Source of the DNA: Alteromonas sp. KUL106
GTDB taxonomy: Bacteria; Pseudomonadota; Gammaproteobacteria; Enterobacterales; Alteromonadaceae
Assembly (NCBI RefSeq): GCF_009811415.1
Contig: NZ_BLIG01000024.1
Span: 186,001-250,000 of the forward strand
Reading direction: 5' to 3'
DNA length: 64,000 nt
Of this stretch, positions 8,116 through 14,792 are shown one piece after another. The position numbers were made by a program, and so were the translations under genes. The notes beneath the pieces are model-generated. The model saw only the letters and a program-made list of their open reading frames with translations, was not told the origin of the DNA and did no database searches. Positions within the stretch are counted from its first letter, which is position 1, and every line of letters begins with the position of its first letter.

Positions 8116-8286
8116 CTAGGCCTCTTTTCGTCTTTTAATTGAAAACAAGCCGAACCAAAATGCTCCTTCTAGAACAAAGCCCAAAATGATGAACAGGAAC
8201 ACACCTGAATGAACTCCCATACTGTAAGATGTTATAGCTGCGACTAGAAGAGCCAGAGCCATAAGAATTCGATAAATACCTTTCAT
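8116..8286 (-). CDS. 56-residue two-helix membrane peptide
   Basis: ATG 8286-8284 is preceded by AAAAGGAGAG, a strong Shine-Dalgarno, and the frame ends at TAG 8118-8116. The product begins MKGIYRILMALALLVAAITS and has two hydrophobic helices (about 7-22 and 28-49) followed by KRRKEA, predicting a small inner-membrane protein. No family recognised. It begins 20 bases after a sequence (TATTGCCCGTTGTGTCATGC on the minus strand) that resembles the closing arm of attC sites B and D. Confidence 0.6.
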   Translation of the reverse strand: MKGIYRILMALALLVAAITSYSMGVHSGVFLFIILGFVLEGAFWFGLFSIKRRKEA

Positions 8287-8305
8287 TTAAACTCTCCTTT
8301 TAAAT

Positions 8306-8330
8306 GCATGACACAACGGGCAATAGGCAC
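8306..8330 (-). other. Possible R' half of a split attC site
   Basis: On the minus strand this reads CTATTGCCCGTTGTGTCATGC. It aligns with the end of site B (TTATTGCCCC...GGTGTTAGC) and of site D (TTATCGCCCC...GGTGTTATACGC). The partner arm, AATTAACAAGCGG, is found at 9526-9538 immediately after the stop of the next minus-strand gene. I infer one attC interrupted by the REP/RAYT/ccdAB block. Confidence 0.4.
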
Positions 8331-8349
8331 AAGGATGCCTGTCTTGTTT
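8325..8349 (+). repeat. REP-like hairpin with GCCTGTCTTGTTT
   Basis: AGGCA-CAAGGA-TGCCT forms a small palindrome directly followed by GTCTTGTTT. The 13 bases GCCTGTCTTGTTT recur as a direct repeat at 9497-9509. A palindrome followed by a conserved tetranucleotide-type flank beside a RAYT gene is the expected form of a REP element. Confidence 0.55.
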
Positions 8350-8371
8350 CATTTATACCAGTATTCAATAC

Positions 8372-8725
8372 CGTATTAACGCTGCTAAGTTAGGTAAAAC
8401 ACCTAAACGACTTATGCCTTTTGCAGACAACCCAAGACTAGAGATACCACACGGTTTACCTTTTACTCTTCCAGACTACTTACAGCTTGTAGATATAACC
8501 AGCCGATATATTCACAAAAACTAGAGCGGCATGGTTGAGCATAACCTACCCTCTATTTTAGAGCGCCTCAATATTGAACAAGAACATTGGATAACTTTAA
8601 CCACGCAGTTTGAAACCTGCTTTAAGCACGCCGCCGGCAAAGTAACTCACCTAGAGCAATACGCGCAGAATCAACATCAGTAGCGGGTTCAAGGACGACA
8701 CATTGCGATGCGATTACTCGGTTAA
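8372..8725 (+). pseudogene. RAYT (REP-associated, IS200-like) transposase, C-terminal remnant
   Basis: Translation from 8372 gives RINAAKLGKTPKRLMPFADN, then a GLPFTLPDYLQLVDITSRYI stretch, a TAG stop at 8522-8524, then ILERLNIEQEHWITLTTQF and HLEQYAQNQHQ, a second TAG at 8681-8683, and RVQGRHIAMRLLG up to TAA 8723-8725. These are the conserved C-terminal blocks of REP-associated tyrosine transposases as I remember them. The N-terminal catalytic part (HUH motif and Tyr) is absent and two in-frame stops are present, so it is inactive. REP-like repeats flank it on both sides. Confidence 0.78.
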
Positions 8726-8746
8726 CTTTGCATTTTAATAGATAGT

Positions 8747-8755
8747 AAGACAGGC
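8747..8755 (-). repeat. Inverted copy of the GCCTGTCTT repeat
   Basis: AAGACAGGC, followed by ACTATATG, is the reverse complement of GCCTGTCTT. It lies 22 bases downstream of the RAYT remnant's final stop and closes that unit opposite to the copy at 8337-8349. Confidence 0.5.
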
Positions 8756-8809
8756 ACTATATGTATACATCTCTACATAACAATTCCGGGTTTGTTAAGA
8801 ACCTATTTT

Positions 8810-8837
8810 TTGCAATGCGCATCCCTATGCGTATACT
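8810..8837 (+). promoter_or_regulatory. ccdAB promoter with overlapping palindrome
   Basis: TTGCAA (8810-8815), a 16-base spacer and TATACT (8832-8837) form a plausible sigma-70 promoter 30 bases before the ccdA start. CGCAT-CCCT-ATGCG (8818-8831) is an inverted repeat lying in the spacer, a natural site for repression by the antitoxin or the CcdA-CcdB complex. This also argues against a ccdA start at the earlier in-frame codon 8792. Confidence 0.5.
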
Positions 8838-8866
8838 TAACATGTAGAACAATTTGGAGTGATAGC

Positions 8867-9112
8867 ATGCAAGATTTATATGACATCCATGCCCCAAAAA
8901 AAGCGACTAATTTAAGCTTAAACAGCGACTTATTACAAAAAGCTAGAGACTTAAAAGTTAACCTGTCTGCAACCTTAGAACAGGCACTTAAAGACAAGTT
9001 GAAAAGTGTTGAAGAAGAAAGGTGGAAAAAAGAAAACAAAGCTGCCATAGCTGCGTACAATGAGTTTGTTGCTGAGAACGGCTGTATAGGTGATGAGTAC
9101 AGGAACTTCTAA
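8867..9112 (+). CDS. ccdA: CcdA-type antitoxin
   Basis: 81 residues from ATG 8867, with GGAGTG eight bases upstream. The N-terminal part (HAPKKATNLSLNSDLLQKAR) is a ribbon-helix-helix DNA-binding region; the C-terminal part (RWKKENKAAIAAYNEFVAEN...GDEYRNF) matches the CcdA tail that wraps around the toxin. It represses its own operon and neutralises CcdB. The stop codon overlaps the toxin start by one base (TAATG). The pair lies on the plus strand, opposite to its neighbours, and has its own promoter, as is common for toxin-antitoxin units in integron arrays. Confidence 0.88.
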   Translation: MQDLYDIHAPKKATNLSLNSDLLQKARDLKVNLSATLEQALKDKLKSVEEERWKKENKAAIAAYNEFVAENGCIGDEYRNF

Positions 9113-9429
9113 TGGCACAGTTTGATGTTTACAGAAACCCAAGCTCAAAAACAAATAAAGCTTACCCCTTTCTTGTAGATGTTCAAAACTCTGTAATTGA
9201 CCAATTAGTAACAAGGCTAGTTGTACCGCTGACAAAGAGTAAGACTAAAAATAGTCTTTATATGAAAAACCTTACGCCGGAGATAGAATTTGAAGGCGAG
9301 ACATACCTATTCCTGACTCAACAACTTAGCTCCATACCCGAAGATGTGCTCAAGGACTGCATCGGTTCTTTAGCGCAATCCCGGGAATTGCTACTAAGTG
9401 CAATAGACTTTGCTATTACTGGAATATAG
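9112..9429 (+). CDS. ccdB: CcdB-type gyrase toxin
   Basis: 105 residues. Opens MAQFDVYRNPSSKTNKAYPF and continues FLVDVQNSVIDQLVTRLVVPL, the standard CcdB beginning, with FLTQQLSSIPEDVLKDCIGSL in the middle. The C-terminus is FAITGI instead of the F-plasmid WGI, so the tryptophan known to be important for gyrase binding in plasmid CcdB is replaced by Thr; from memory the Vibrio fischeri integron CcdB ends similarly (ITGI) and is still active. Translation is coupled to ccdA by the TAATG overlap. Probable role: poisoning of GyrA when the antitoxin decays. Confidence 0.9.
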   Translation: MAQFDVYRNPSSKTNKAYPFLVDVQNSVIDQLVTRLVVPLTKSKTKNSLYMKNLTPEIEFEGETYLFLTQQLSSIPEDVLKDCIGSLAQSRELLLSAIDFAITGI

Positions 9430-9447
9430 CCTTTCTATAAGAGACTC

Positions 9448-9512
9448 AGACAGGTGGGAATGACGACGTAATGTGCCTAGAGAAGTGCACAAATGAGCCT
9501 GTCTTGTTTAGT
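9448..9512. repeat. Inverted pair of the AGACAGG/CCTGTCT repeat downstream of ccdB
   Basis: AGACAGG (9448-9454) and GCCTGTCTTGTTTAGT (9497-9512) face each other across about 42 bases, which contain a second small palindrome (GTGCCT...AAGTGCAC). The right copy is the direct repeat of 8337-8349. Together they border the RAYT-ccdAB block. The structure could also end ccdB transcription, though no T-run follows directly except GTTT. Confidence 0.5.
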
Positions 9513-9541
9513 CCTCTCCAAGGAACCGCTTGTTAATTTTA
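9513..9541 (-). other. Possible R'' half of a split attC site
   Basis: On the minus strand, directly after the stop of the upstream gene, the sequence is AATTAACAAGCGGTTCCTTG. TAACAAGCGG matches the opening of attC site B (AACAAGCGGCGG) and sits where an attC opening is expected, but the REP-like repeat begins 13 bases later and no closing arm follows. The matching closing arm is at 8306-8330. Confidence 0.4.
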
Positions 9542-9868
9542 GGTACGTGCACACACCCTTGTTTTTAGGAGCTTCTGAGCCTTTTCTTGGAAAGAAATAA
9601 ACCTTTTTTCGTCAAAGTCGCCAAGGCTTCTATGAGGTGTTTCTGTAATCGTATTTGCTGCTAACATTGCACCATTTAGCCTATTACAACTTAACCTAGA
9701 AACGGCCTCTAAGTCATTTTGGTTTAGGTTTTCAGTAATGTAAGTAAATGACTCAAGGTCTTGAGTTACTTTGATTTTTGAATCTCTTACTGTGTCTTCT
9801 AAGTGAAGTATAAACATAACCGCGATGCCTGCGATAAAAGACAAGAATGAAACAACAAAAGTTTTCAT
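9539..9868 (-). CDS. Cassette gene: membrane-anchored small protein, unknown
   Basis: 109 residues. One N-terminal signal-anchor helix (MKTFVVSFLSFIAGIAVMFIL), then a soluble, mostly helical part with LESFTYITENLNQNDLEAVS and a final TRVCART. No family recognised. AAAGGAA lies eight bases before the ATG at 9868, and the leader starts directly at the GTTAGGT arm of attC site C 17 bases away. It appears to be a full cassette: leader, gene, then an attC beginning that is interrupted. Confidence 0.62.
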   Translation of the reverse strand: MKTFVVSFLSFIAGIAVMFILHLEDTVRDSKIKVTQDLESFTYITENLNQNDLEAVSRLSCNRLNGAMLAANTITETPHRSLGDFDEKRFISFQEKAQKLLKTRVCART

Positions 9869-9884
9869 AGTATTCCTTTTGAGT

Positions 9885-9988
9885 ACCTAACTTTTAAATA
9901 AGGGACGCAGACACGTGGGGCATAATGGCGAAGCCGCGCACGTGTTTGCGTCCCAGCGAGCGGCAGCGAGTGACATAATTTGTTATAC
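9885..9988 (-). other. attC recombination site C
   Basis: 104 bases. On the minus strand it opens with GTATAAC and closes with GTTAGGT, the latter a perfect fit to the attC core GTTRRRY. Inside, GGGACGCAAACACGTG and CACGTGTCTGCGTCCC form a 16-bp inverted repeat with a single mismatch around a loop containing GCGGCTTCGCC. The outer AAAT and ATTT segments pair next to the cores. Core plus long inner stem is the typical attC structure. The next gene starts 17 bases after the core. Confidence 0.82.
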
Positions 9989-10001
9989 GCAATAGCCAAA
10001 A

Positions 10002-10292
10002 TCAACCGCCATATTGCATTACTAAGTAAAAGCCACAAACTAAACATACCGAAACAAAGCAAGGAATACCAAATAACTGCAGTTTTTGTTTTAGCGCCAG
10101 AGACTTTGAGCTAGCTGAAAGAGCAATATAAGGGAGCAATTGTGATAAGAAAATAGGAATGATGAAAACGCTTATTGGATAACCAACATAATTTGCAATG
10201 AAATCACCTGCATTACCTACATACCAAATTTGAAGTAAAAAATTGAGTAGGCAAACTAATACAACAAGACCAATAAATTCCTTTTTACTCAC
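10002..10292 (-). CDS. Cassette gene: three-helix membrane protein, unknown
   Basis: 96 residues from GTG 10292 (MSKKEFIGLVVLVCLL) with AAAGGAAACC upstream. Three hydrophobic helices separated by short loops, with a hydrophilic SKSLALKQKL between the second and third, and a YGG end. No known family. It begins 14 bases after attC site D and ends 13 bases before site C, so gene plus site C make a complete cassette of about 420 bp. Confidence 0.62.
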   Translation of the reverse strand: MSKKEFIGLVVLVCLLNFLLQIWYVGNAGDFIANYVGYPISVFIIPIFLSQLLPYIALSASSKSLALKQKLQLFGIPCFVSVCLVCGFYLVMQYGG

Positions 10293-10305
10293 AGGTTTCC
10301 TTTTG

Positions 10306-10421
10306 CGTATAACACCCCACTAAGGGGCGATAATACATGGGCTAAAATTAGGAACGAAGTGACGCAGCCCATGTGTTAGCGTCCCAGCGAGCAGCGCGAG
10401 CGCCTTTAGTGTTTTGTTAGA
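10306..10421 (-). other. attC recombination site D
   Basis: About 116 bases. On the minus strand, CTCTAACAAAACACTAAAGG opens and CCTTAGTGGGGTGTTATAC closes; these arms are largely complementary. A second pair, TAACACATGGGCT and AGCCCATGTATTA, forms the inner stem with one mismatch. The stop codon of the DUF3885 gene (10417-10419) lies inside the opening core, as is usual in cassettes. The middle CGTTCCTAATTTTAG is shared with site B. Confidence 0.8.
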
Positions 10422-11067
10422 GAGCACCAAACCACTGACGCATAACAGGCAAATCGTAGTTTAGAAGCCAACTATTATAATGCTTATAAATTCTTCGTAA
10501 GATAAATTTATTGGGCCCTACCAAATCCATACCTCTATCGTCATATGGATGAGCTAAGACACCAAGTTTGACATCGAAAACATACATACTGAACCAAAAT
10601 GACGGACTTATACCTAATTCATTCGCAAGGCAGCCAAACAGTAGTTTGTGCAGTTCTGATTTGTCGATAGTGAAGAAGATATAGTTGCGATGCCACTCTT
10701 CGTCTTCGTCCCATTCACTGAATACGTAACGCTTCTTGGGTATATTGAACCCAAGGCTTTTGATTTCTTTGAACTGAGATAAGTTTTCAATGAACGAATC
10801 TCCTGCAAATGCAAAACATATTGATACTTCGTCAGATTTTTCAAAAACAGTATTAAGAACATCAGTTGTTCTAGTTAAAGCCGTCTGAAACATCGAGATT
10901 CTAGAATCAAATTCTGCACCTTCTGAAAGCTCAAATCTCAAGCAATCTTGGTTTGAATAAAATATGGCATGTTGGAATGAATGTTTTCCAAAGGTTTTAA
11001 AAGCTTCCTCGATCATTCCTGTGCTCTCTAACAATTTACTCGTCCCCATACCGTCATGCTTTTCCAC
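10417..11067 (-). CDS. DUF3885 domain protein (first recognisable cassette gene)
   Basis: Up to 216 residues. The C-terminal third contains HPYDDRGMDLVG followed by LRRIYKHYNSWLLNYD, which matches the ending of DUF3885 proteins; function unknown, though such proteins are common in accessory gene collections. No membrane or signal segment. The start is uncertain: GTG 11067, ATG 11049 and an internal ATG near residue 18 are all in frame, and a GGAG lies about 17 bases before the GTG. It is the most upstream gene of the minus-strand array; no attI or integrase is seen above it. Confidence 0.7.
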   Translation of the reverse strand: MEKHDGMGTSKLLESTGMIEEAFKTFGKHSFQHAIFYSNQDCLRFELSEGAEFDSRISMFQTALTRTTDVLNTVFEKSDEVSICFAFAGDSFIENLSQFKEIKSLGFNIPKKRYVFSEWDEDEEWHRNYIFFTIDKSELHKLLFGCLANELGISPSFWFSMYVFDVKLGVLAHPYDDRGMDLVGPNKFILRRIYKHYNSWLLNYDLPVMRQWFGAL

Positions 11068-11224
11068 ACCACTTTGGGGCAGTTCTCCTTTTTTCTCCTT
11101 ACTACTCTAAACCACAACCAACAGAGAAATAAAGAAAAAACCGTAATGTCGCTTTTCGTTCATTTATTAAAAACACTAAATCAGCGTGCAAGTGCTTTTA
11201 GTGCATTTCATTCAAACCAAAAAC

Positions 11225-11248
11225 AAAAAAGCCAGCTTTCGCTGGCTT
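11225..11248 (-). terminator. Intrinsic terminator after the DUF1244 gene
   Basis: On the minus strand AAGCCAGC-GAAA-GCTGGCTT is followed by TTTTTTG. The hairpin lies about 20 bases downstream of the DUF1244 stop codon and separates the core genes from the cassette region. Confidence 0.85.
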
Positions 11249-11267
11249 CTTAAACACATTTCAACTG

Positions 11268-11561
11268 TTACTTTTTCTGTCTAGCAGCCAGCTTTTCCAA
11301 CTGCTCATCGGTAGCTGGAAGCTGATGCTTCTCTTTCCACTCTGAATACGGCATTTTATAAACCACTTCGCGTGCGGCTTCATAGTCGATATCAGCGCCC
11401 TGCTCGCTTGCAGCAGCCGAATACCATTTAGCTAAGCAGTTACGGCAGAAATCCGCCAAAATCATCAGGTCAATGTTCTGAACGTCTTTGTTCGCGTCTA
11501 GGTGTTCTACTAAGCGGCGGAATACCGCTGCTTCTACTTCAGTTTGCGTTTGCTTATCCAT
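11268..11561 (-). CDS. DUF1244 family protein
   Basis: 97 residues from ATG 11561 (MDKQTQTEVEAAVF), preceded by GAGG at eight bases. The family signature is easy to see: FRRLVEHLDANKDVQNIDLM followed by LADFCRNCLAKWY with two conserved cysteines. DUF1244 proteins are small helical proteins of unknown function, widespread in proteobacteria. It has its own terminator downstream and follows the pnp terminator, so it is probably transcribed alone. Confidence 0.88.
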   Translation of the reverse strand: MDKQTQTEVEAAVFRRLVEHLDANKDVQNIDLMILADFCRNCLAKWYSAAASEQGADIDYEAAREVVYKMPYSEWKEKHQLPATDEQLEKLAARQKK

Positions 11562-11669
11562 TATCAAATACCTCTAAAAAGCGCTTTTCGTTATGGCCTA
11601 AATGTATGGCTTAAATGTGTGGGTTATCGGGTAAAACCCAACCCGTTATTACTTTTAAAACCTAAAACG

Positions 11670-11695
11670 AAAAAAGGGAGCCAAGCTCCCTTTTT
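11670..11695 (-). terminator. Intrinsic terminator of pnp
   Basis: On the minus strand GGGAGC-TTGG-GCTCCC sits between A- and T-runs (AAAAA before, TTTTTTC after), about 40 bases past the pnp stop. The flanking runs make it potentially bidirectional. Confidence 0.85.
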
Positions 11696-11734
11696 ACTTA
11701 AACATAACTAACTAAGTTTAAAACCTAGCTGGTA

Positions 11735-13846
11735 TTACTCTGCGTCGTCAGACTTAGGCGCAGGCTTTTCTAGAAGCTCTTTAATGCTTAAACGTACACG
11801 GTTCTGGCGGTCGATTTCCATAACCTTAACGTCAACCATTTCACCTTCTTTAAGGTAGTCAGTAACCTTGTTCACACGCTCGTGAGCGATTTGTGAAATG
11901 TGAACAAGACCTTCTTTACCTGGAAGTACTTCTACAAACGCACCGAAGTCTACAATACGTGTAATCTTACCGTTGTAAGTCTTACCCACTTCAATTTCAG
12001 CCGTTACTTGCTCAATCTTGCTAATAGCGATGTCTGCTTTCGCACGCTCTGTCGCGAAGATTTTGATAGTACCGTCGTCTTCAATCTCAATGTTAGTGTC
12101 AGACTCTTCAGTAATTTGACGGATCATTGCGCCGCCTTTACCGATAACGTCACGGATCTTGTCTTGGTCAATCTTCATTGTGTAGATGCGTGGAGCAAAT
12201 TCACTTAGCTCTTCACGGTGACCGCCAATGGCTTCGTCCATTACCTTAAGAATGTGCAAACGTGCTTCTTTTGCTTGTTTAAGCGCAATTTGCATGATTT
12301 CTTTAGTAATACCTTCAATCTTAATGTCCATTTGAAGTGCAGTAATACCGTCGGTAGTACCCGCTACTTTAAAGTCCATGTCGCCAAGGTGGTCTTCGTC
12401 ACCAAGGATGTCTGAAAGTACAACAAAGTTGTCGTCACTCTTAACTAGACCCATTGCGATACCCGCAACAGACGCTTTAATTGGAACACCTGCATCCATA
12501 AGCGCTAGTGAAGTACCACATACCGACGCCATTGAAGATGAACCGTTTGATTCTGTGATTTCAGAAACCACACGTACTACGTACGGGAATTCTTCTTCAC
12601 TTGGCATTACTGCTTGAATACCACGCTTCGCTAGACGACCGTGACCAATTTCACGACGCTTAGGCGAACCAATCATACCAGTTTCACCAACACAGTATGG
12701 AGGGAAGTTGTAGTGAAGCATGAAACGGCTGTCGCGCTTACCTTGAAGCTCGTCAATCATCTGTGCGTCACGCTCTGTACCTAAAGTAGCAGCAACAATT
12801 GCCTGCGTTTCACCACGGGTGAATAGTGCAGAACCGTGAGTACGAGGAAGAATACCTGTTGCTACGTCTAGCGCACGAATCATTGCAGGCTCACGACCGT
12901 CGATACGTGGCGCGCCAGAAAGGATGCGTGAACGTACAACGTCAGACTCAAGTTCGTGAAGAAGATCTAGTACTTCTTTTTTATCTTGTTCTTCGTCTTC
13001 AGCCAGGATAGCTTCTAGCGCTTTTTCAGTTGCTGCAGTTACCGCGTCTTTACGCTCTAACTTGTCAGAAATCTGGTAAGCCGCTGTCATTTCAGCTTCA
13101 GCAAGTGCTTTGACTTTATCTTTAAGTGCCGTGTTTTCTGCTTCTGGTGCCCAGTCCCACTTCTCAGTGCCAACTTCAGCAGCAAATTCGTTCACCGCTT
13201 TAACAACCGTTTGAAGTTGCTCGTGACCGAACATTACCGCACCTAGCATAGTATCTTCAGAAAGCACGTCAGCTTCTGATTCAACCATAAGTACTGCACC
13301 TTCAGTACCCGCAACAACAAGGTCAAGCTGGCTTTCAGCTTGCTCTTCTGCGCGTGTATTTAGAATGTATTCACCGTTGCTATAACCTACACGAGCCGCA
13401 CCAATTGGGCCGTTGAAAGGAATACCAGAGATAGCAAGGGCTGCTGAAGTACCAATCATAGAGATGATGTCTGTAGGGATATCTGGGTTAGCAGACATTA
13501 CAGTAACAACAACCTGTACTTCGTTTTTGAAACCTTCTGGGAATAATGGGCGAATTGGGCGGTCGATAAGACGCGCAGTCAATGTTTCGCCTTCAGATGG
13601 ACGGCCTTCACGCTTGAAGAAACCACCTGGGATTTTACCCGCAGCGTATGCTTTTTCTTGGTAATTAACTGTTAGAGGGAAGAAGTCTTGATCTGGCTTG
13701 GCTTCTTTTTTACCAACTACTGTTACCAGTACAGACGTATCGTCCATGCTCGCAAGAACCGCAGCTGTTGCCTGACGAGCAATTACACCCGTCTCTAGAG
13801 TTACAGTATGCTGTCCATACTGAAATGATTTAGTAATAGGAGTCAC
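11735..13846 (-). CDS. pnp: Polyribonucleotide nucleotidyltransferase (PNPase)
   Basis: 703 residues, standard length. Two RNase PH domains (about 10-145 and 310-460, the second with [13 protein letters not shown] and [14 protein letters not shown]), a helical linker, a KH domain ([15 protein letters not shown] near 560) and a C-terminal S1 domain ([20 protein letters not shown] near 625). It is the phosphate-dependent 3'-5' exoribonuclease of the RNA degradosome. The 5' leader is about 300 bp with no rpsO upstream, unlike the usual rpsO-pnp order; the next gene is divergent. In other bacteria pnp is autoregulated at its leader via RNase III; I cannot confirm the stem here. Confidence 0.98.
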   Translation of the reverse strand: MTPITKSFQYGQHTVTLETGVIARQATAAVLASMDDTSVLVTVVGKKEAKPDQDFFPLTVNYQEKAYAAGKIPGGFFKREGRPSEGETLTARLIDRPIRPLFPEGFKNEVQVVVTVMSANPDIPTDIISMIGTSAALAISGIPFNGPIGAARVGYSNGEYILNTRAEEQAESQLDLVVAGTEGAVLMVESEADVLSEDTMLGAVMFGHEQLQTVVKAVNEFAAEVGTEKWDWAPEAENTALKDKVKALAEAEMTAAYQISDKLERKDAVTAATEKALEAILAEDEEQDKKEVLDLLHELESDVVRSRILSGAPRIDGREPAMIRALDVATGILPRTHGSALFTRGETQAIVAATLGTERDAQMIDELQGKRDSRFMLHYNFPPYCVGETGMIGSPKRREIGHGRLAKRGIQAVMPSEEEFPYVVRVVSEITESNGSSSMASVCGTSLALMDAGVPIKASVAGIAMGLVKSDDNFVVLSDILGDEDHLGDMDFKVAGTTDGITALQMDIKIEGITKEIMQIALKQAKEARLHILKVMDEAIGGHREELSEFAPRIYTMKIDQDKIRDVIGKGGAMIRQITEESDTNIEIEDDGTIKIFATERAKADIAISKIEQVTAEIEVGKTYNGKITRIVDFGAFVEVLPGKEGLVHISQIAHERVNKVTDYLKEGEMVDVKVMEIDRQNRVRLSIKELLEKPAPKSDDAE

Positions 13847-14184
13847 TATTTGTCCTTTAATTTCAATCTTTATTTATCGCTTTTAAACGCGGCGCATAGT
13901 ATAGCTTTGAAGTGGCGTTAATACCATTCCCAAATTCAGCGCCATGAGGAATTTGTCTCGTTATTTTTTGTGTATTCGTCGACTTTCATCACACCATGAC
14001 TATATGAAATATCTGTGAAACTTCAATTATTGACTATATTTTCATCATATTGACATAAAACAGCGTATGCTAGAACAGAAAACAACCTAAACCTTACTAT
14101 TCACGCCCACCTTAAGCGCTGACAGAAAATTTGGCGCTTATTAAAACAAGAACGACCGATTTACGTGCGCTAGAGGAGATCACC
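13847..14184. other. Divergent intergenic region pnp / HNH gene
   Basis: 338 bases, AT-rich, without a supported gene. It must hold promoters for pnp (leftward) and the HNH gene (rightward); TTGACA near 14050 with TAGAAC 15 bases later is a weak candidate for the latter. No rpsO (S15) reading frame is present. Confidence 0.4.
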
Positions 14185-14739
14185 ATGTTGGTACTTCGAC
14201 TTAACAAAGCAGGCATGCCACAAGAGTGGATAGATGTTGAACACGCCGCAAAGCTTTACAGTCAAGAAAAGGTCCTTTTTGAACTAGGCAGCGATGCCAT
14301 TACGCTGAAAGGAGGCTGGAATCATGAAGGGCTCCAAAGTCAACTTACTCTTTCAAGCATCATTGCTTGTGACGGCAAGGTCACTGACATGTCCGGTAAA
14401 GTCGCCCTAACGAACCGCTTCTTGTTCCGGCGCGATAGCTACTTGTGTTTATACTGCGGTCAAAAATTTTCGCCAAAGCAACTCACCCGCGACCATATCA
14501 TTCCCCGCTCACGCGGCGGTAAAGACACTTGGACAAACGTCGCGACCGCGTGTCAACGATGTAATCATGCAAAGGCAGCGAAAACGCCGGAAGAGGCTAA
14601 TATGCCCCTTTTAGCCGTTCCTTTTAGGCCAAATATTTATGAACGCTTTTATTTGATGAATCGGCGTATATTGTCAGATCAGATGGCTTTTCTTAAAGGA
14701 CATTTTTCGCATAAAAGAAATTGGACGTGTCTGGATTAG
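14185..14739 (+). CDS. HNH endonuclease family protein
   Basis: 184 residues from ATG 14185, with GAGGAG seven bases upstream; an in-frame TTG at 14131 is less likely. The first half (MLVLRLNKAGMPQEWI) is a beta-rich domain; the second carries an HNH nuclease: CLYCGQKF, then LTRDHIIPRSRGGKDTWTN, then ACQRCNHAKAAKTPEEA, i.e. two zinc CxxC pairs and the DHxxP...N...H catalytic motif. No toxin, methylase or restriction partner is adjacent. This two-domain layout is common in marine gammaproteobacteria as a single chromosomal gene; its DNA substrate is unknown. Confidence 0.85.
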   Translation: MLVLRLNKAGMPQEWIDVEHAAKLYSQEKVLFELGSDAITLKGGWNHEGLQSQLTLSSIIACDGKVTDMSGKVALTNRFLFRRDSYLCLYCGQKFSPKQLTRDHIIPRSRGGKDTWTNVATACQRCNHAKAAKTPEEANMPLLAVPFRPNIYERFYLMNRRILSDQMAFLKGHFSHKRNWTCLD

Positions 14740-14792
14740 CACAGCCCCCACGTTTGTAAAACGTTGGCTACGTCGTGCTCTATTATCTCTTA

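Noticed and set aside
9865..10062. 65-codon minus ORF
   Set aside because: Runs through attC site C and into the neighbouring gene; composition dictated by the palindrome.
11056..11253. 65-codon plus ORF
   Set aside because: Overlaps the DUF1244 terminator and has a low-complexity, Lys/Gln-rich product; no ribosome site.
6121..11267. Integron integrase or attI site
   Set aside because: No tyrosine-recombinase reading frame on either strand near the array; hence CALIN rather than complete integron.
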